DNA of 64,000 nt. Source: DASXMT01 sp963755985. Its GTDB lineage: Bacteria; Actinomycetota; Acidimicrobiia; Acidimicrobiales; RAAP-2. The notes beneath the pieces are model-generated. The model was not told the origin of the DNA and searched no databases. It was given only the letters and a program-made list of their open reading frames with translations. The stretch spans positions 1,054,001-1,118,000 of the forward strand of contig CAVWLO010000002.1 of the NCBI GenBank assembly GCA_963755985.1, given 5' to 3'. Within the stretch, counting starts at the first letter, position 1. Every line of letters begins with the position of its first letter. Shown here one piece after another: positions 1 through 8,721 of the stretch. A program made the translations under genes and the position numbers.

Positions 1-862
1 CGAAGGCCAGGGCGGCGGCGGCCTGGACCGGTCCGGGCACCATGAGGCCGGCGTGGCGGCGTACGACCAACAGGTACTCCACCAGGTCACGATCGCCGGC
101 GAAGAACCCGGCCCGCACGCCGGCCAAGTTCGACCGCTTGGACAAGGAGTGCACGGCCACCACGCCCCCGAGGCCGTGGCTGAGGACCGAGCGCGGTGGT
201 CCGTCCCAGGTGAACTCGGCATAGCACTCGTCGGAGAACACGGGAATTCCCCGGGCCCGCCCCCAGGCCGCCGTCGCATCCAGGTCAGTCAATAGTCCGG
301 TCGGGTTGGAGGGGGAGTTCGCCCAGAGCAAGAGCGAGCGGGCCGCCTCGGCCGGGTCGACCGAGTCGAGGTCGAGGCCGCCGTCGGGCAGCTCTCGCAC
401 GGGCACCGCCCGGCACCCCCCCAGCACCGCGCCCATGGCGTAGGTCGGATAGGAGATCGCCGGGTACAAGACGGTGTCGCGGTCGGGAGTGCGGAGGCGG
501 AGGTACTGGGCGGTCGAAGCCACGAACTCCTTGGTGCCCACGCAGGCGGCCAGTTCCCTGTCGGGGTCGACCTCGGCCCCGAACCGCCGAGCGAGCCAGC
601 GGGCCGCCGCCCGGCGGTAGGCCTCGCTCCCGATCGACGCCGGATAGCCGCGCTCGGACCCCGACGATCCGAGCGCTTCGGCCACGAAGGCAGGTGGCGG
701 GTCGTAGGGAGTTCCGATCGAACAGTCGACGATGCCACCGGCGCCGGCCGAGCCCGACGACTCGGTTGTGGCCCCGAAGCGGCCCACGGCGACGGCCCGC
801 ACCGCGTCCAACCGGTCATAGGGGTACGGCGGAGGGGTGAACCCCGGCTGCGAACCAGTCAC
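1..862 (-). CDS. dapC: N-succinyldiaminopimelate aminotransferase DapC (3' end off window)
   Basis: A PLP-dependent class I/II aminotransferase, expected to convert N-succinyl-2-amino-6-ketopimelate to N-succinyl-LL-diaminopimelate in lysine and peptidoglycan synthesis. The frame starts at GTG 862 (MTGSQPGFTPPPYPYDRL) and runs off the window edge. Visible landmarks are WANSPSNPTG, the aspartate in FSDECYAEF that contacts the PLP ring nitrogen, and the Schiff-base lysine motif SLSKRSNLAGVRAGF. It lies 20 nt downstream of hflX and continues the miaA-dapF-hflX run, so it is probably co-transcribed with dapF, the enzyme two steps later in the pathway. The actinobacterial DapC assignment rests on the motif layout and this context. 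A related aminotransferase specificity (for example aspartate-type) is possible. Confidence 0.85.
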   Translation of the reverse strand, partial: MTGSQPGFTPPPYPYDRLDAVRAVAVGRFGATTESSGSAGAGGIVDCSIGTPYDPPPAFVAEALGSSGSERGYPASIGSEAYRRAAARWLARRFGAEVDPDRELAACVGTKEFVASTAQYLRLRTPDRDTVLYPAISYPTYAMGAVLGGCRAVPVRELPDGGLDLDSVDPAEAARSLLLWANSPSNPTGLLTDLDATAAWGRARGIPVFSDECYAEFTWDGPPRSVLSHGLGGVVAVHSLSKRSNLAGVRAGFFAGDRDLVEYLLVVRRHAGLMVPGPVQAAAALAF

Positions 863-882
863 CGTCCGAGCAGGGGTCGATC

Positions 883-2193
883 TCAAGAGGCCACGAACTC
901 CGAGAACCGGGCCTTTCCCACCTCGTCCAGCACCACCTGTATGCGGGTCGACTCCACGCCGGCCTCCTCTCCCACGATCTCACCTTCGCGGTGGACGGCG
1001 GCCAGCACGTCGCCCCGGGCCCAGGGGATCACCAGCTCCACCACACGGTCGGCCGACCGGAGCCGGTCCCCCATGGCCGTCAGCATCTCGGGGAGGCCCT
1101 CGCCGGTCCGGGCCGAGACCGCACCGGAGCCCTCGTGGGCGGCCAGCAGCCGGCCGACGTCCTCGGTCGCCTCGGCGCCGGCCGACTCCAGCGCGTCGAC
1201 CTTGTTCACCACCAGCATCTCGGGGAGCCCGTCGGCCCCGATCTCGGCCAGCACCGTTCGCACCGCGGCGATCTGCCCCTCGGGATCCGGTGCCGACCCG
1301 TCGACCACGTGGACGATGAGGTCCGACTCGCACACCACCTCCAGGGTGGAACGGAAGGCTTCGACGACCTGATGGGGCAGCTTGCGGACGAAGCCGACCG
1401 TGTCGGTGAGCAGCACCGTCTCCCCTCCGGGCAGGGCCAGCTGCCGGGTCCGAGGGTCGAGGGTCGAGAACAGGCGGTTCTCGACCAGTACGTCGGCGTC
1501 GCAGAGGCGGTTCAACAGAGTGGACTTTCCTGCGTTGGTGTAGCCGACCAGCGAGACCGTGCGGTGCCGCGACCGCCCGCGGGTCCTTCGCTGCGTGCGG
1601 CGGGTGGCATCGAGCCGCCGGAGGTCGGCCTCGAGCCGGGTCATGCGGCGGACCAACCGTCGGCGGTCCACCTCGAGCTGGGTCTCGCCGGGGCCCCTCG
1701 TGCCGATTCCACCGGCCTGCTGGCTGAGCGAGGTGCCCCGGCCCCGCAGCCGGGGCAACCGGTAGCGCAACAGGGCCAGCTCGACTTGGGCCTTGCCTTC
1801 TGGCGTCCGGGCGTTCTGGGCGAAGATGTCCAGGATCACCGCGGTGCGATCGATGGCCGTCCGGCCCAGGATCTTCTCCAGGTTCCGCTGCTGGGCCGGG
1901 CTCAGCTCGTCGTCGAAGACCACGGTGTCGGCGTCAACGGCCAGGCACACGCTGAGCAGCTCCTCGGCTTTGCCCTTGCCCACATACGTGGCCGGATCGG
2001 GTCGATCCCGCCGCTGGACGATCCGCTCGACGACATCGGCACCGGCCGTATCGACCAGGAGGGCGAGCTCGTCCAACCCCGCTCCGGTAACCGCGGGCGA
2101 GCCGTGGGGAAAGGTCACGCCGACGAGGACGATTCGCTCCCGGACCGTCCGGGAAATCAGGGTATCGGTGAATGCCGACTGCGTGGGGGTCAC
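883..2193 (-). CDS. hflX: GTPase HflX
   Basis: A ribosome-associated GTPase of the Obg-HflX superfamily, thought to split or rescue stalled 70S ribosomes. From GTG 2193 the protein is 436 aa, the usual family length. The N-terminal HflX domain contains TYVGKGKAEEL and VIFDD-like elements (VVFDDELSPAQQRNLE). A GGRGTSLSQ-type linker (RGRGTSLSQQAGGIGTRGPG) leads to the G domain with G1 GYTNAGKST, G3 DTVGF and G4 NKVD. I chose GTG 2193 because it forms a GTGA overlap with the dapF stop, which indicates translational coupling. The open frame continues upstream inside dapF but shows no HflX-like sequence there. Confidence 0.93.
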   Translation of the reverse strand: MTPTQSAFTDTLISRTVRERIVLVGVTFPHGSPAVTGAGLDELALLVDTAGADVVERIVQRRDRPDPATYVGKGKAEELLSVCLAVDADTVVFDDELSPAQQRNLEKILGRTAIDRTAVILDIFAQNARTPEGKAQVELALLRYRLPRLRGRGTSLSQQAGGIGTRGPGETQLEVDRRRLVRRMTRLEADLRRLDATRRTQRRTRGRSRHRTVSLVGYTNAGKSTLLNRLCDADVLVENRLFSTLDPRTRQLALPGGETVLLTDTVGFVRKLPHQVVEAFRSTLEVVCESDLIVHVVDGSAPDPEGQIAAVRTVLAEIGADGLPEMLVVNKVDALESAGAEATEDVGRLLAAHEGSGAVSARTGEGLPEMLTAMGDRLRSADRVVELVIPWARGDVLAAVHREGEIVGEEAGVESTRIQVVLDEVGKARFSEFVAS

Positions 2194-3050
2194 CGCGTCG
2201 ACAACAGCGACGCACGGAGCGCATCGAGGTCGACGGTCACGTCGGCCACCTTCTGGGTCGGCCCGGCCAACGAGATGCCGTCCGCTCCGAGGGTCACCGA
2301 CAAAGAGCCGCCCGGACTGTGCACGGTGACCACCTCGCCCACCAATTCCCAGCTGTGGACGGCGGCGGCGGCGGCGCAGGCGCCGGTCCCGCAGGCCAGC
2401 GTCTGGCCCACGCCCCGCTCCCATACCCGCATGGTCACCTCGTCTACCCCGGGGCCGAGGTCGACGAACTCCACGTTGATCCCGCCGGGACGGACGGCCT
2501 GGAGCCGGGGGCCCAGCTCGGCCAGGTCCACATCCGACGGATCGGGACCGAGCAGGACGAGGTGGGGATTGCCCATGTCCACCGCGCGGGCCCGGCGCCC
2601 GGCAACCGCTTCGGCCTGGTCCGGCCCGAGCTCGGCTTTGCCCATGTCCACCGAGGCGAAGTCGAGACCGGGCCGGTCACCGGGGTGGTATTCGACGGTC
2701 CGGATCCCGGCCGCGGTGGCCACCGAGAAGGCCGGGCCCGAGACCAGTCCGGCCTCCACCGCCGCCTGGGCCAGGCACCGGATGCCGTTCCCGCTCATCT
2801 CGGCCTCGAGTCCGTCGGCGTTGCGCAACTCCATTCCGAGGTCTGCACCCTGATGTCCTTCGAGCAACCGCATGACGCCGTCGGCCCCCACCCCGAGGTG
2901 GCGGTCGCACAGGGCCCGCACCGTGGCCGGATCGAGCGGGTGCTGGCCGTCCAGGTCGGCGGTGACCAAGAAGTCGTTCCCGGCCCCGTGGTGCTTGGTG
3001 AAGTGCGTCGTCGTCGTCGCTATGGTCTCGCCTCGCTCGGTCGCTCTCAG
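2190..3050 (-). CDS. dapF: Diaminopimelate epimerase DapF (non-canonical start)
   Basis: Interconverts LL- and meso-diaminopimelate, supplying lysine and peptidoglycan precursors in the cytoplasm. Both catalytic cysteines are visible, in MSGNGIRCLAQ and ACGTGACAAAA, as is the N-terminal substrate motif HHGAGNDF. The mature fold begins at about THFTKHHGAGNDF. No ATG, GTG or TTG lies close upstream in frame. The candidates are CTG at 3050-3048, which overlaps the miaA stop as CTGA, and ATA at 3023-3021, preceded by GAGGCGAG. The nearest canonical start is a GTG at about 3128, deep inside miaA. I annotate CTG because CTGA mimics the coupling overlaps used throughout this region; ATA or a single base error is equally plausible. 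Confidence 0.85.
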   Translation of the reverse strand: MRATERGETIATTTTHFTKHHGAGNDFLVTADLDGQHPLDPATVRALCDRHLGVGADGVMRLLEGHQGADLGMELRNADGLEAEMSGNGIRCLAQAAVEAGLVSGPAFSVATAAGIRTVEYHPGDRPGLDFASVDMGKAELGPDQAEAVAGRRARAVDMGNPHLVLLGPDPSDVDLAELGPRLQAVRPGGINVEFVDLGPGVDEVTMRVWERGVGQTLACGTGACAAAAAVHSWELVGEVVTVHSPGGSLSVTLGADGISLAGPTQKVADVTVDLDALRASLLSTR

Positions 3051-4066
3051 TGTCCCACTCGCTCGGGGCCCATGCCGGTAAAGGCGGCGGTGACCCGGGA
3101 CACCGGTTGGTCGTGGTCCCCGACCCACACGATACGGGGATCCCGCCGGAACCAGGCCCATTGCCGCCGGGCGAACACCCGGGTGCGCCGGATGATCTCG
3201 GCCCGCGCCGCCTCCAGGGTCACGTCCCCTTCGAGATGGGAGAGCAGCTCGCGGTAGCCGAGACCCTGGCGGGCCGTGCGCGACAGCCCGCCGGGGCGGC
3301 CGGCCAGCGACCGCACCTCGTCCAGGAACCCGGCCTCCATCTGGGCACCGAGCCGTACCTCGACCCGCCGCTCGATGTCCGCGGCCAGCGGGAGCCCCAC
3401 GAGGGAGAACCGGGTGGGGGGATAGGCCTCGAGCCCGGGCCCGAACCCCGAGAACGGCCGGCCCGAGCCCAGGGTCACCTCCAGGGCCCGGAGCACCCGG
3501 CGGCGATTGGTGGGCTCCATGCGGGCCGCGGACACCGGGTCGAGGACGGCCAACCGGTCGTGCAGCCGGGCAAGGGCCAGCACGGCTCCTGGGCTCCCCA
3601 CCGGTCCTGCCCGGTCGAGCTCGGCGACCAGGGCGGCGGCCACGTCGGGGAACCGGCCGGGGAAGGTGAGGTCATCGATGACCGAGCGGAGGTACAGCCC
3701 GGTGCCCCCGACCAGCAGGGCTCGATGGCCCCGCTCGGCGATGCCGTCCAGTACCGATCGGGCCGCGGCCTGGAACTGTTGCACGGTGAACTCGTCGGAG
3801 GGATCGACAAGATCGAGCAGGTGGTAGGGCACCTCGGACCGCACCGCCGCTGTCGGCTTGGCCGTCCCGATGTCCATGCCCTTGTACACCGCCATCGAGT
3901 CCACCGACACCAACTCCACCGCAGGACCCGACCCCCGGGCGACACGGGCCACCTCCAGGGCCAGGGAGGACTTCCCTGAGGTCGTTGGGCCGACCAGGGC
4001 GACGGGGCGAGAGGGGGCGATCGAGCCCGGGCCCGGGGCCAACGAGTCGACGGTCGGTTGGGTCAA
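3047..4066 (-). CDS. miaA: tRNA dimethylallyltransferase MiaA
   Basis: Transfers the dimethylallyl group from DMAPP to N6 of A37 in tRNAs reading UNN codons, giving the substrate of MiaB encoded just upstream. The 339-aa product has the P-loop GPTTSGKSS near residue 27, the DSMAVYKGMDIGTAKP signature (usual family form DSxQxYxxxDIGTAKP) and PYHLLDLVDP. A C-terminal stretch with RRTRVFARRQWAWFRRD contacts tRNA in characterised MiaA proteins. The start overlaps the miaB stop by 4 nt and the stop overlaps the dapF CTG, consistent with one polycistronic message. The first 16 residues (to about SRP) are non-conserved. Confidence 0.95.
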   Translation of the reverse strand: MTQPTVDSLAPGPGSIAPSRPVALVGPTTSGKSSLALEVARVARGSGPAVELVSVDSMAVYKGMDIGTAKPTAAVRSEVPYHLLDLVDPSDEFTVQQFQAAARSVLDGIAERGHRALLVGGTGLYLRSVIDDLTFPGRFPDVAAALVAELDRAGPVGSPGAVLALARLHDRLAVLDPVSAARMEPTNRRRVLRALEVTLGSGRPFSGFGPGLEAYPPTRFSLVGLPLAADIERRVEVRLGAQMEAGFLDEVRSLAGRPGGLSRTARQGLGYRELLSHLEGDVTLEAARAEIIRRTRVFARRQWAWFRRDPRIVWVGDHDQPVSRVTAAFTGMGPERVGH

Positions 4067-5529
4067 CCTGCGGCGACGGGGATGCGGGTCCGGTGACGCG
4101 GCCGGCCGGTCACGTCGACGAGCTCCCCCACCAGGTGATGGGGGGCGGCCCCGGTCACCCGGACCGTGGCAAACGAGCCCGCAGCCACCCGCCGGCCGGC
4201 CGCCGGGGCAAAGTGCACCAGCTTGTTCTGGCTGGTGCGACCGGTGGTCACCGATGCATCCCGCTTCGAGGGGCCCTCGACCAGCACCTCCTCCGTGCGC
4301 CCGATACGGGCTCGGTGCTTGGCCAGGGCCGAGCGCTCCACCACCACCCGCAGGCGTTCGAAGCGCTCGGCCACCACGTCGTCGGGGACGAACCGATCGC
4401 CCATGGCCGCGGCACGCGTGCCCGGTCGGGGCGAGAAGATGAAGGTGTAGGCACTGTCGTACGCCGCCTCGGCCGCTACCTCGAGCGTGGACTCGAAGTC
4501 GTCATCCCGCTCGCCGGGAAACCCCACGATCAAGTCGGTCGTCACGGCCAGGTCGGGGATGGCCGCCCGAGCAGCGGCCAATCGCTCGAGGTAGCGCTCA
4601 GCCGTGTAGCCCCGCCGCATGGCCGTCAGCGTGTGGTTGCTGCCGGCCTGCAAGGGGAGGTGGAGGTGGTTGCACACCGTCGGGGTCTCGGCCATGGCCG
4701 CGATCGTCTCGGGACGCAGGTCCTTCGGGTGTGGGCTGGTGAACCGGATCCGGCTGAGGCCGTCCACCGCGCCGACCGACCGGAGCAGGTCGGCGAAGAG
4801 CGGGCCTCGCCGGGTCAGGTCCCGCCCGTAGGAGTTGACGTTCTGACCCAACAAGGTGACCTCGGACACGCCCCGGTCGGCCAGGGCCTCGACCTCGGCG
4901 ACGAGCTCGGCGAAGGGTCGCGACGCCTCGCCGCCACGGACCGAGGGCACGATGCAAAAGGCGCACGAGTTGTCGCAGCCGGTCTGGATGGTGACCCAGG
5001 CCGCGTAGGGAAGGTCACGGACGGCGGAGAGCGCAGCGGCACGCGACCCGGCCGCGGCCGGATCGGCCTCGGGCAGGGGCTCGTCGAGGATCTCCATCAG
5101 CGGGCCCGATTGGGCCGCTCGGCGCAACAGCGCGGGGGCCCGTCCCAGATTGTGGGTGCCGAACACGACGTCCACGTGTCCGGCCCGTTGCTGGATGTGC
5201 TCCCGGTCCATCTGGGCCAGGCACCCACCCACGGCAATCTGCATGTCCGGCCGGCTCTCGCGCAAGGACTTCAGGTTGCCCAGATGGCCGTAGAACTTGT
5301 TGTCTGCGTTCTCACGGATGCAACAGGTGTTGAGGACGACCACGTCGGCCGACTCGAGGTCGTCGGTGGCCACCAGGCCGTCGGCGGTGAGCAGCCCGGC
5401 CAGGCGCTCGGAGTCGTGGTCGTTCATCTGGCAGCCGTAGGTGCGGATATGGAAGGTGCGGGCGGCCACACTGGCCGACCCCGGTTCGGGTGGCGGGGTG
5501 GCGGGGGGTTCGCCGTCGGTGTGGGGCAT
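4063..5529 (-). CDS. miaB: tRNA-2-methylthio-N6-dimethylallyladenosine synthase MiaB
   Basis: A radical-SAM methylthiotransferase that adds the 2-methylthio group to i6A37 in tRNA, acting after MiaA. From ATG 5529 it is 488 aa. The N-terminal UPF0004 domain has the three auxiliary cluster cysteines in YGCQMNDHDSERL, NTCCIRENA and GGCLAQ. The radical-SAM motif is CDNSCAFCIVP, followed by LGQNVNSYG and LHLPLQAGS, and a C-terminal TRAM domain ends the protein. The open frame continues upstream through a G12 run into the queF gene, but the start at MPHTDGEPP gives a standard-length MiaB. The longer reading is treated as an indel artefact (see queF). Confidence 0.93.
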   Translation of the reverse strand: MPHTDGEPPATPPPEPGSASVAARTFHIRTYGCQMNDHDSERLAGLLTADGLVATDDLESADVVVLNTCCIRENADNKFYGHLGNLKSLRESRPDMQIAVGGCLAQMDREHIQQRAGHVDVVFGTHNLGRAPALLRRAAQSGPLMEILDEPLPEADPAAAGSRAAALSAVRDLPYAAWVTIQTGCDNSCAFCIVPSVRGGEASRPFAELVAEVEALADRGVSEVTLLGQNVNSYGRDLTRRGPLFADLLRSVGAVDGLSRIRFTSPHPKDLRPETIAAMAETPTVCNHLHLPLQAGSNHTLTAMRRGYTAERYLERLAAARAAIPDLAVTTDLIVGFPGERDDDFESTLEVAAEAAYDSAYTFIFSPRPGTRAAAMGDRFVPDDVVAERFERLRVVVERSALAKHRARIGRTEEVLVEGPSKRDASVTTGRTSQNKLVHFAPAAGRRVAAGSFATVRVTGAAPHHLVGELVDVTGRPRHRTRIPVAAG

Positions 5530-5576
5530 CCCCAAAGGATACGACCCGGCAGGAGTGCGCCCGACCGCCAACGCCG

Positions 5577-5931
5577 CTACGGGTATGCGGCCTCCACCAC
5601 GGTATGGATCCCCCCCCCCCCGGACCAACCAATCGGTGGTCACGGTGCACCGGCGAGGGGCCACCGCGCTGACCAGGTCGTCGAGGATCCGGTTGGTCAC
5701 GTCCTCGTGGAACGCCCCCTCGTCCCGATAGCTCCACAGATAGAGCTTGAGCGACTTCAGCTCCACGATCGATTGGTCCGGGACATAGGCGATCCTGACC
5801 GTGGCGAAGTCGGGCTGTCCGGTCATGGGGCACACACAGGTGAACTCGGGGGACTCGCAGCGCACGTCGTAGTCGCGGCCCGGGTGGGGGTTGGACACGG
5901 CCAACAGCGACTTTGAGGGTTCGCTGTCCAC
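5577..5931 (-). CDS. queF: NADPH-dependent 7-cyano-7-deazaguanine reductase QueF (frame disrupted at a G12 run)
   Basis: QueF reduces preQ0 to preQ1 in queuosine biosynthesis. Reading from GTG 5931 gives MDSEPSKSL..., the catalytic-cysteine region PEFTCVCPMTGQPDFATV, the NADPH-binding segment VELKSLKLYLWSYRDE, the substrate histidine in FHEDVTN, and the C-terminal TDWLVRGG. A run of 12 G (5610-5621 on the minus strand) then shifts the frame. With 11 (or 8) G the protein would end normally as RGG(G)IHTVVEAAYP at the TAG 5577-5579. As given, the frame runs on into miaB. It starts 16 nt after thrB. The gene is probably intact in the organism; a slippage-prone tract is the alternative. Confidence 0.85.
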
Positions 5932-5947
5932 GATGCCCCGGTGCCGA

Positions 5948-7015
5948 TCAGTGGTCGGAGTCGAAGTCGTAGAGCTGGTTGCCGTCCCCCGACGTCCCGC
6001 CGGTGCCCGCAGTGCCGCCCTGACCGCCCGGACCGCCCTGACCGCCAGGGCCCAACCTGTCGTCCGGGCCGGCCGGGTCAGCGTTTGCTCCGGGCTGGTC
6101 CTTCACCCAGGTGGGCTTCCGGTCCGGCCAGAAGTCTCCCGAGCCGGTCTTGTCCACCACCAGGCCCTCCAGATCGGCACGCAACAACAGCACCTCGCCG
6201 GGCACGCGCGTCTCGGCCATCACCTCCTCCGTCGCCGCCCGCACGGCGGCACCCTCGGACCCCTTGCAGATCCCGAGCAGGGCCGGTCCGGACCCGGACC
6301 AACACACCGCCAGTGCGCCGGCCCGGGAGAGCCCGGAGAGGAGCTGGGGTGCAGCGGGGAACAGAGGGCTGCGGTAGTCCTGGTGCAGCCGGTCCTCGGT
6401 GGCCTCGGCGATCAGCACCCGGCTGTCGGCCAGGCCGGCGATCAGGAACGCCAGCCGGCCAAGGTTGAAGGTGGCGCTCTCCCGGACCACTTCGGCCGGA
6501 AGGACCTGGCGTCCCTTGCTGGTGGCCAAGCTCAGGTCGGGCACGATGACCACGAACACCAGGCTGACGTCGAGCGCCAAACGAACGGCCCTGACGCCCC
6601 CTCGCACCATGGTGGCCGCGACCAACCCACCGACGACCGAGGCGGCGGCATTGTCGGGATGGCCCTCCACTTGGGCAGCGATGGACAGCGGATCCTTGGC
6701 CCCGGCGGCGGCCGCGGCGGCGGCGGCGAGCGCAGCAGAGGAGCCCAGCCCTCGGGCGATGGGGATCTCCGAGCGGACGGTGATGGCCAGGTGGTCGTGC
6801 CCGGCCACATCGATGGCCACCCGCGCCGCCAGGTGCGACGGATCGTCCGAGAGCCCGGCCCCCTCCCCTTCGGACCGGACGATCAGTCGGGAGGCCGGCT
6901 CCACTTCAACCTCCACGTACCGGTCCAGAGCGACAGCCAGGGTGTCGAATCCGGGCCCGAGATTGGCCGAGGAGGCGGGGGCACGTGCACGCACGCTGGT
7001 CAGGGTAGTCGTCAC
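5948..7015 (-). CDS. thrB: Homoserine kinase (GHMP family)
   Basis: Phosphorylates L-homoserine to O-phosphohomoserine in threonine synthesis. The 355-aa product opens with ARAPASSANLGPGFDT, the substrate-binding GHMP signature, and carries the ATP-binding PIARGLGSSAA motif near residue 90. The GHMP C-terminal element appears as CWSGSGPALLG. The last 60 residues or so form a Gly/Pro/Asp-rich tail (GGQGGPGGQGGTAGTGG) absent from typical ThrB of about 300 aa. This tail lies in the same reading frame right up to the stop and may be dispensable. The gene is not beside thrA or thrC here; it sits between a carboxypeptidase and queF. Confidence 0.88.
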   Translation of the reverse strand: MTTTLTSVRARAPASSANLGPGFDTLAVALDRYVEVEVEPASRLIVRSEGEGAGLSDDPSHLAARVAIDVAGHDHLAITVRSEIPIARGLGSSAALAAAAAAAAGAKDPLSIAAQVEGHPDNAAASVVGGLVAATMVRGGVRAVRLALDVSLVFVVIVPDLSLATSKGRQVLPAEVVRESATFNLGRLAFLIAGLADSRVLIAEATEDRLHQDYRSPLFPAAPQLLSGLSRAGALAVCWSGSGPALLGICKGSEGAAVRAATEEVMAETRVPGEVLLLRADLEGLVVDKTGSGDFWPDRKPTWVKDQPGANADPAGPDDRLGPGGQGGPGGQGGTAGTGGTSGDGNQLYDFDSDH

Positions 7016-7099
7016 CGATCGTTCACGCCGGGACGGCGGTGGCCCATCCTCCCTGATCCGAGCGGTCGGCCCCGGGCGGGTACCGGCAGGGTCGGCGTC

Positions 7100-8716
7100 T
7101 CAGGTCCGGGTCAAGCGCCACCACAGGGACGGGGTCGGCACCGACCCGGTCGACCGCAGCGGCACGACCCGGCGTTGGGGTCCAGAGGTATAGGCCATAG
7201 AGCCCACCGGGGTGCCGGGTGGGGCGCTGGAGGCGAAGGGTCGGGCGATCACCGTCATGGCAACGGCCTGACCGGGCACGGCGAGCACACTGGCGGCGGC
7301 CGTCGTCACGACGGGGACGCCGTGTCGGGCGCCGCCCCACGCCGCCCCGACCGTTCCTACCGCGTGGCCGGGAATCGCCACCGGGACATTGACCACCGAG
7401 CCGAGCGCCGTCTGCATCAACTCCTCGTCGACCAGGGCAGCGTTGAGGAACACGCTCGGTCCCGACGGCTGCTGGTCGGTCGCCGCCGCGATCGCCTGGA
7501 TCGTCCGCCCTCCCACGGTCCGGTTCGTCGCCAGCACCAGGCAGGGCCCCGAGGCGTTGGTGATGCCGGACTTCACCCCGACGATCCCGTTGGACCCGAC
7601 CTGGGTCACGATGTTGGGGACGGTGCCCACGACCGGGAGCGTCACCTGGGGCATGGCCACGATGGCGGCGAACGCCGGGTCGGCCAGACCCCGAGCTGCC
7701 ACCTTCAGGCTGTCGGCCGGCGTCGAGACGGATCCTGGGTCGAAGCCGCTGACATCGGCGTAGTGGGTCTGGGCCATGCCCAACTGGCTGGCGCCCGCGT
7801 CCATCTTGGCCACGAAGGCGGGAACGCTCCCGGCGTCCCAGTTGGCCAGGGTGAAAGCCATGTTGTTGGCCGACCGGATCAGCAGCCCCTCGAGCAGCTG
7901 GCGCTCCGTCAGCACCTCACCGACGGCCACGGGCACTGTCGACTGGTCCGTGCTGACGTCGGTGCTGTCCTCGGCCACGTCCTTGGCCGTGATGGTGACC
8001 GACGGCCCGTCGGTTCCTGGGGCCAGGGGATGGTCCTGCAGGATCACCACCGCCACCATCATCTTGGTCAGGCTGGCCACCGGGACCGGTACCTCGGGAC
8101 CCGACTGCGCCGAGTAACCGAGTGCCGGAATGGCGACGGCTGCGTACCCCGAGGACGGCCAGCCCAGATCGGGCGCCGTGCCGGGAACGACCGTGGAGCT
8201 GGCCAGCGTGCCGCGCACGGTCGGCTCGGGCAGCGCTCGCCGCAGCTGCACCACGGCCAACGCGGCCACCACCACGATCACGGCGACGACGATGACGATG
8301 ATGCGGCGTTGACGGCGGCGGCGTCGCCGGCGATCGGCACCGCGCTCGGGCAACGGGTCGTCTCGGACGGTGACGGGCGCAGGCAGGGCCGGAGGGGGAG
8401 GCACGTGCAGATCCGGGGTCGCCGCGGAGTCGGTGGAGGCGGAGGGCGCGGCAAGCGGTGTATTCGGGAGCGCCGCAGAGGCTGCCGGCGGTGCGGGGAG
8501 CTGCCCAGGGGGCGGCGCGGGCAGCGGCAGGACGAGGGGCGCCAGGCCGACCCGGGGGCCGACCGTCGGTCGGGTGGGAAGGCCGACTACCGCCGACGGG
8601 TCCCCCTCCCCTGTAGCGGACTCAGAGACCGGAGCGCCGGGGGTCGGCAACGTGGACGACGGGCCGTCGAGCCCGGCGACCAGTGGCGAATCCTCCTCGT
8701 GTGCCTCCCCCGCCAT
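7100..8716 (-). CDS. D-alanyl-D-alanine carboxypeptidase (peptidase S11)
   Basis: A penicillin-binding-protein-type carboxypeptidase that would trim the terminal D-Ala of peptidoglycan stem peptides outside the membrane. The 538-aa product has a proline-rich cytoplasmic N-terminus of about 135 residues and an Arg-rich stop-transfer patch (RRRRRRQRR). A single membrane anchor (IIVIVVAVIVVVAALAVV) precedes the S11 catalytic domain. All three active-site motifs are present: SLTK (SxxK), SANN (SxN) and KSG in GVKSGITNASG (KTG variant). The C-terminal 150 residues are weakly conserved. The start lies 5 nt after the ftsK stop, linking it to division and cell-wall genes. DacB/DacC-type function is likely. 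Confidence 0.85.
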   Translation of the reverse strand: MAGEAHEEDSPLVAGLDGPSSTLPTPGAPVSESATGEGDPSAVVGLPTRPTVGPRVGLAPLVLPLPAPPPGQLPAPPAASAALPNTPLAAPSASTDSAATPDLHVPPPPALPAPVTVRDDPLPERGADRRRRRRRQRRIIVIVVAVIVVVAALAVVQLRRALPEPTVRGTLASSTVVPGTAPDLGWPSSGYAAVAIPALGYSAQSGPEVPVPVASLTKMMVAVVILQDHPLAPGTDGPSVTITAKDVAEDSTDVSTDQSTVPVAVGEVLTERQLLEGLLIRSANNMAFTLANWDAGSVPAFVAKMDAGASQLGMAQTHYADVSGFDPGSVSTPADSLKVAARGLADPAFAAIVAMPQVTLPVVGTVPNIVTQVGSNGIVGVKSGITNASGPCLVLATNRTVGGRTIQAIAAATDQQPSGPSVFLNAALVDEELMQTALGSVVNVPVAIPGHAVGTVGAAWGGARHGVPVVTTAAASVLAVPGQAVAMTVIARPFASSAPPGTPVGSMAYTSGPQRRVVPLRSTGSVPTPSLWWRLTRT

Positions 8717-8721
8717 GGACG

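Noticed and set aside
991..2853. A 620-codon plus-strand open frame
   Set aside because: It is antisense to hflX and dapF; no recognisable domain.
4063..5931. A natural QueF-MiaB fusion enzyme
   Set aside because: The join depends on a 12-G run. One base fewer gives normal ends for both proteins and a stop codon at the expected QueF C-terminus.
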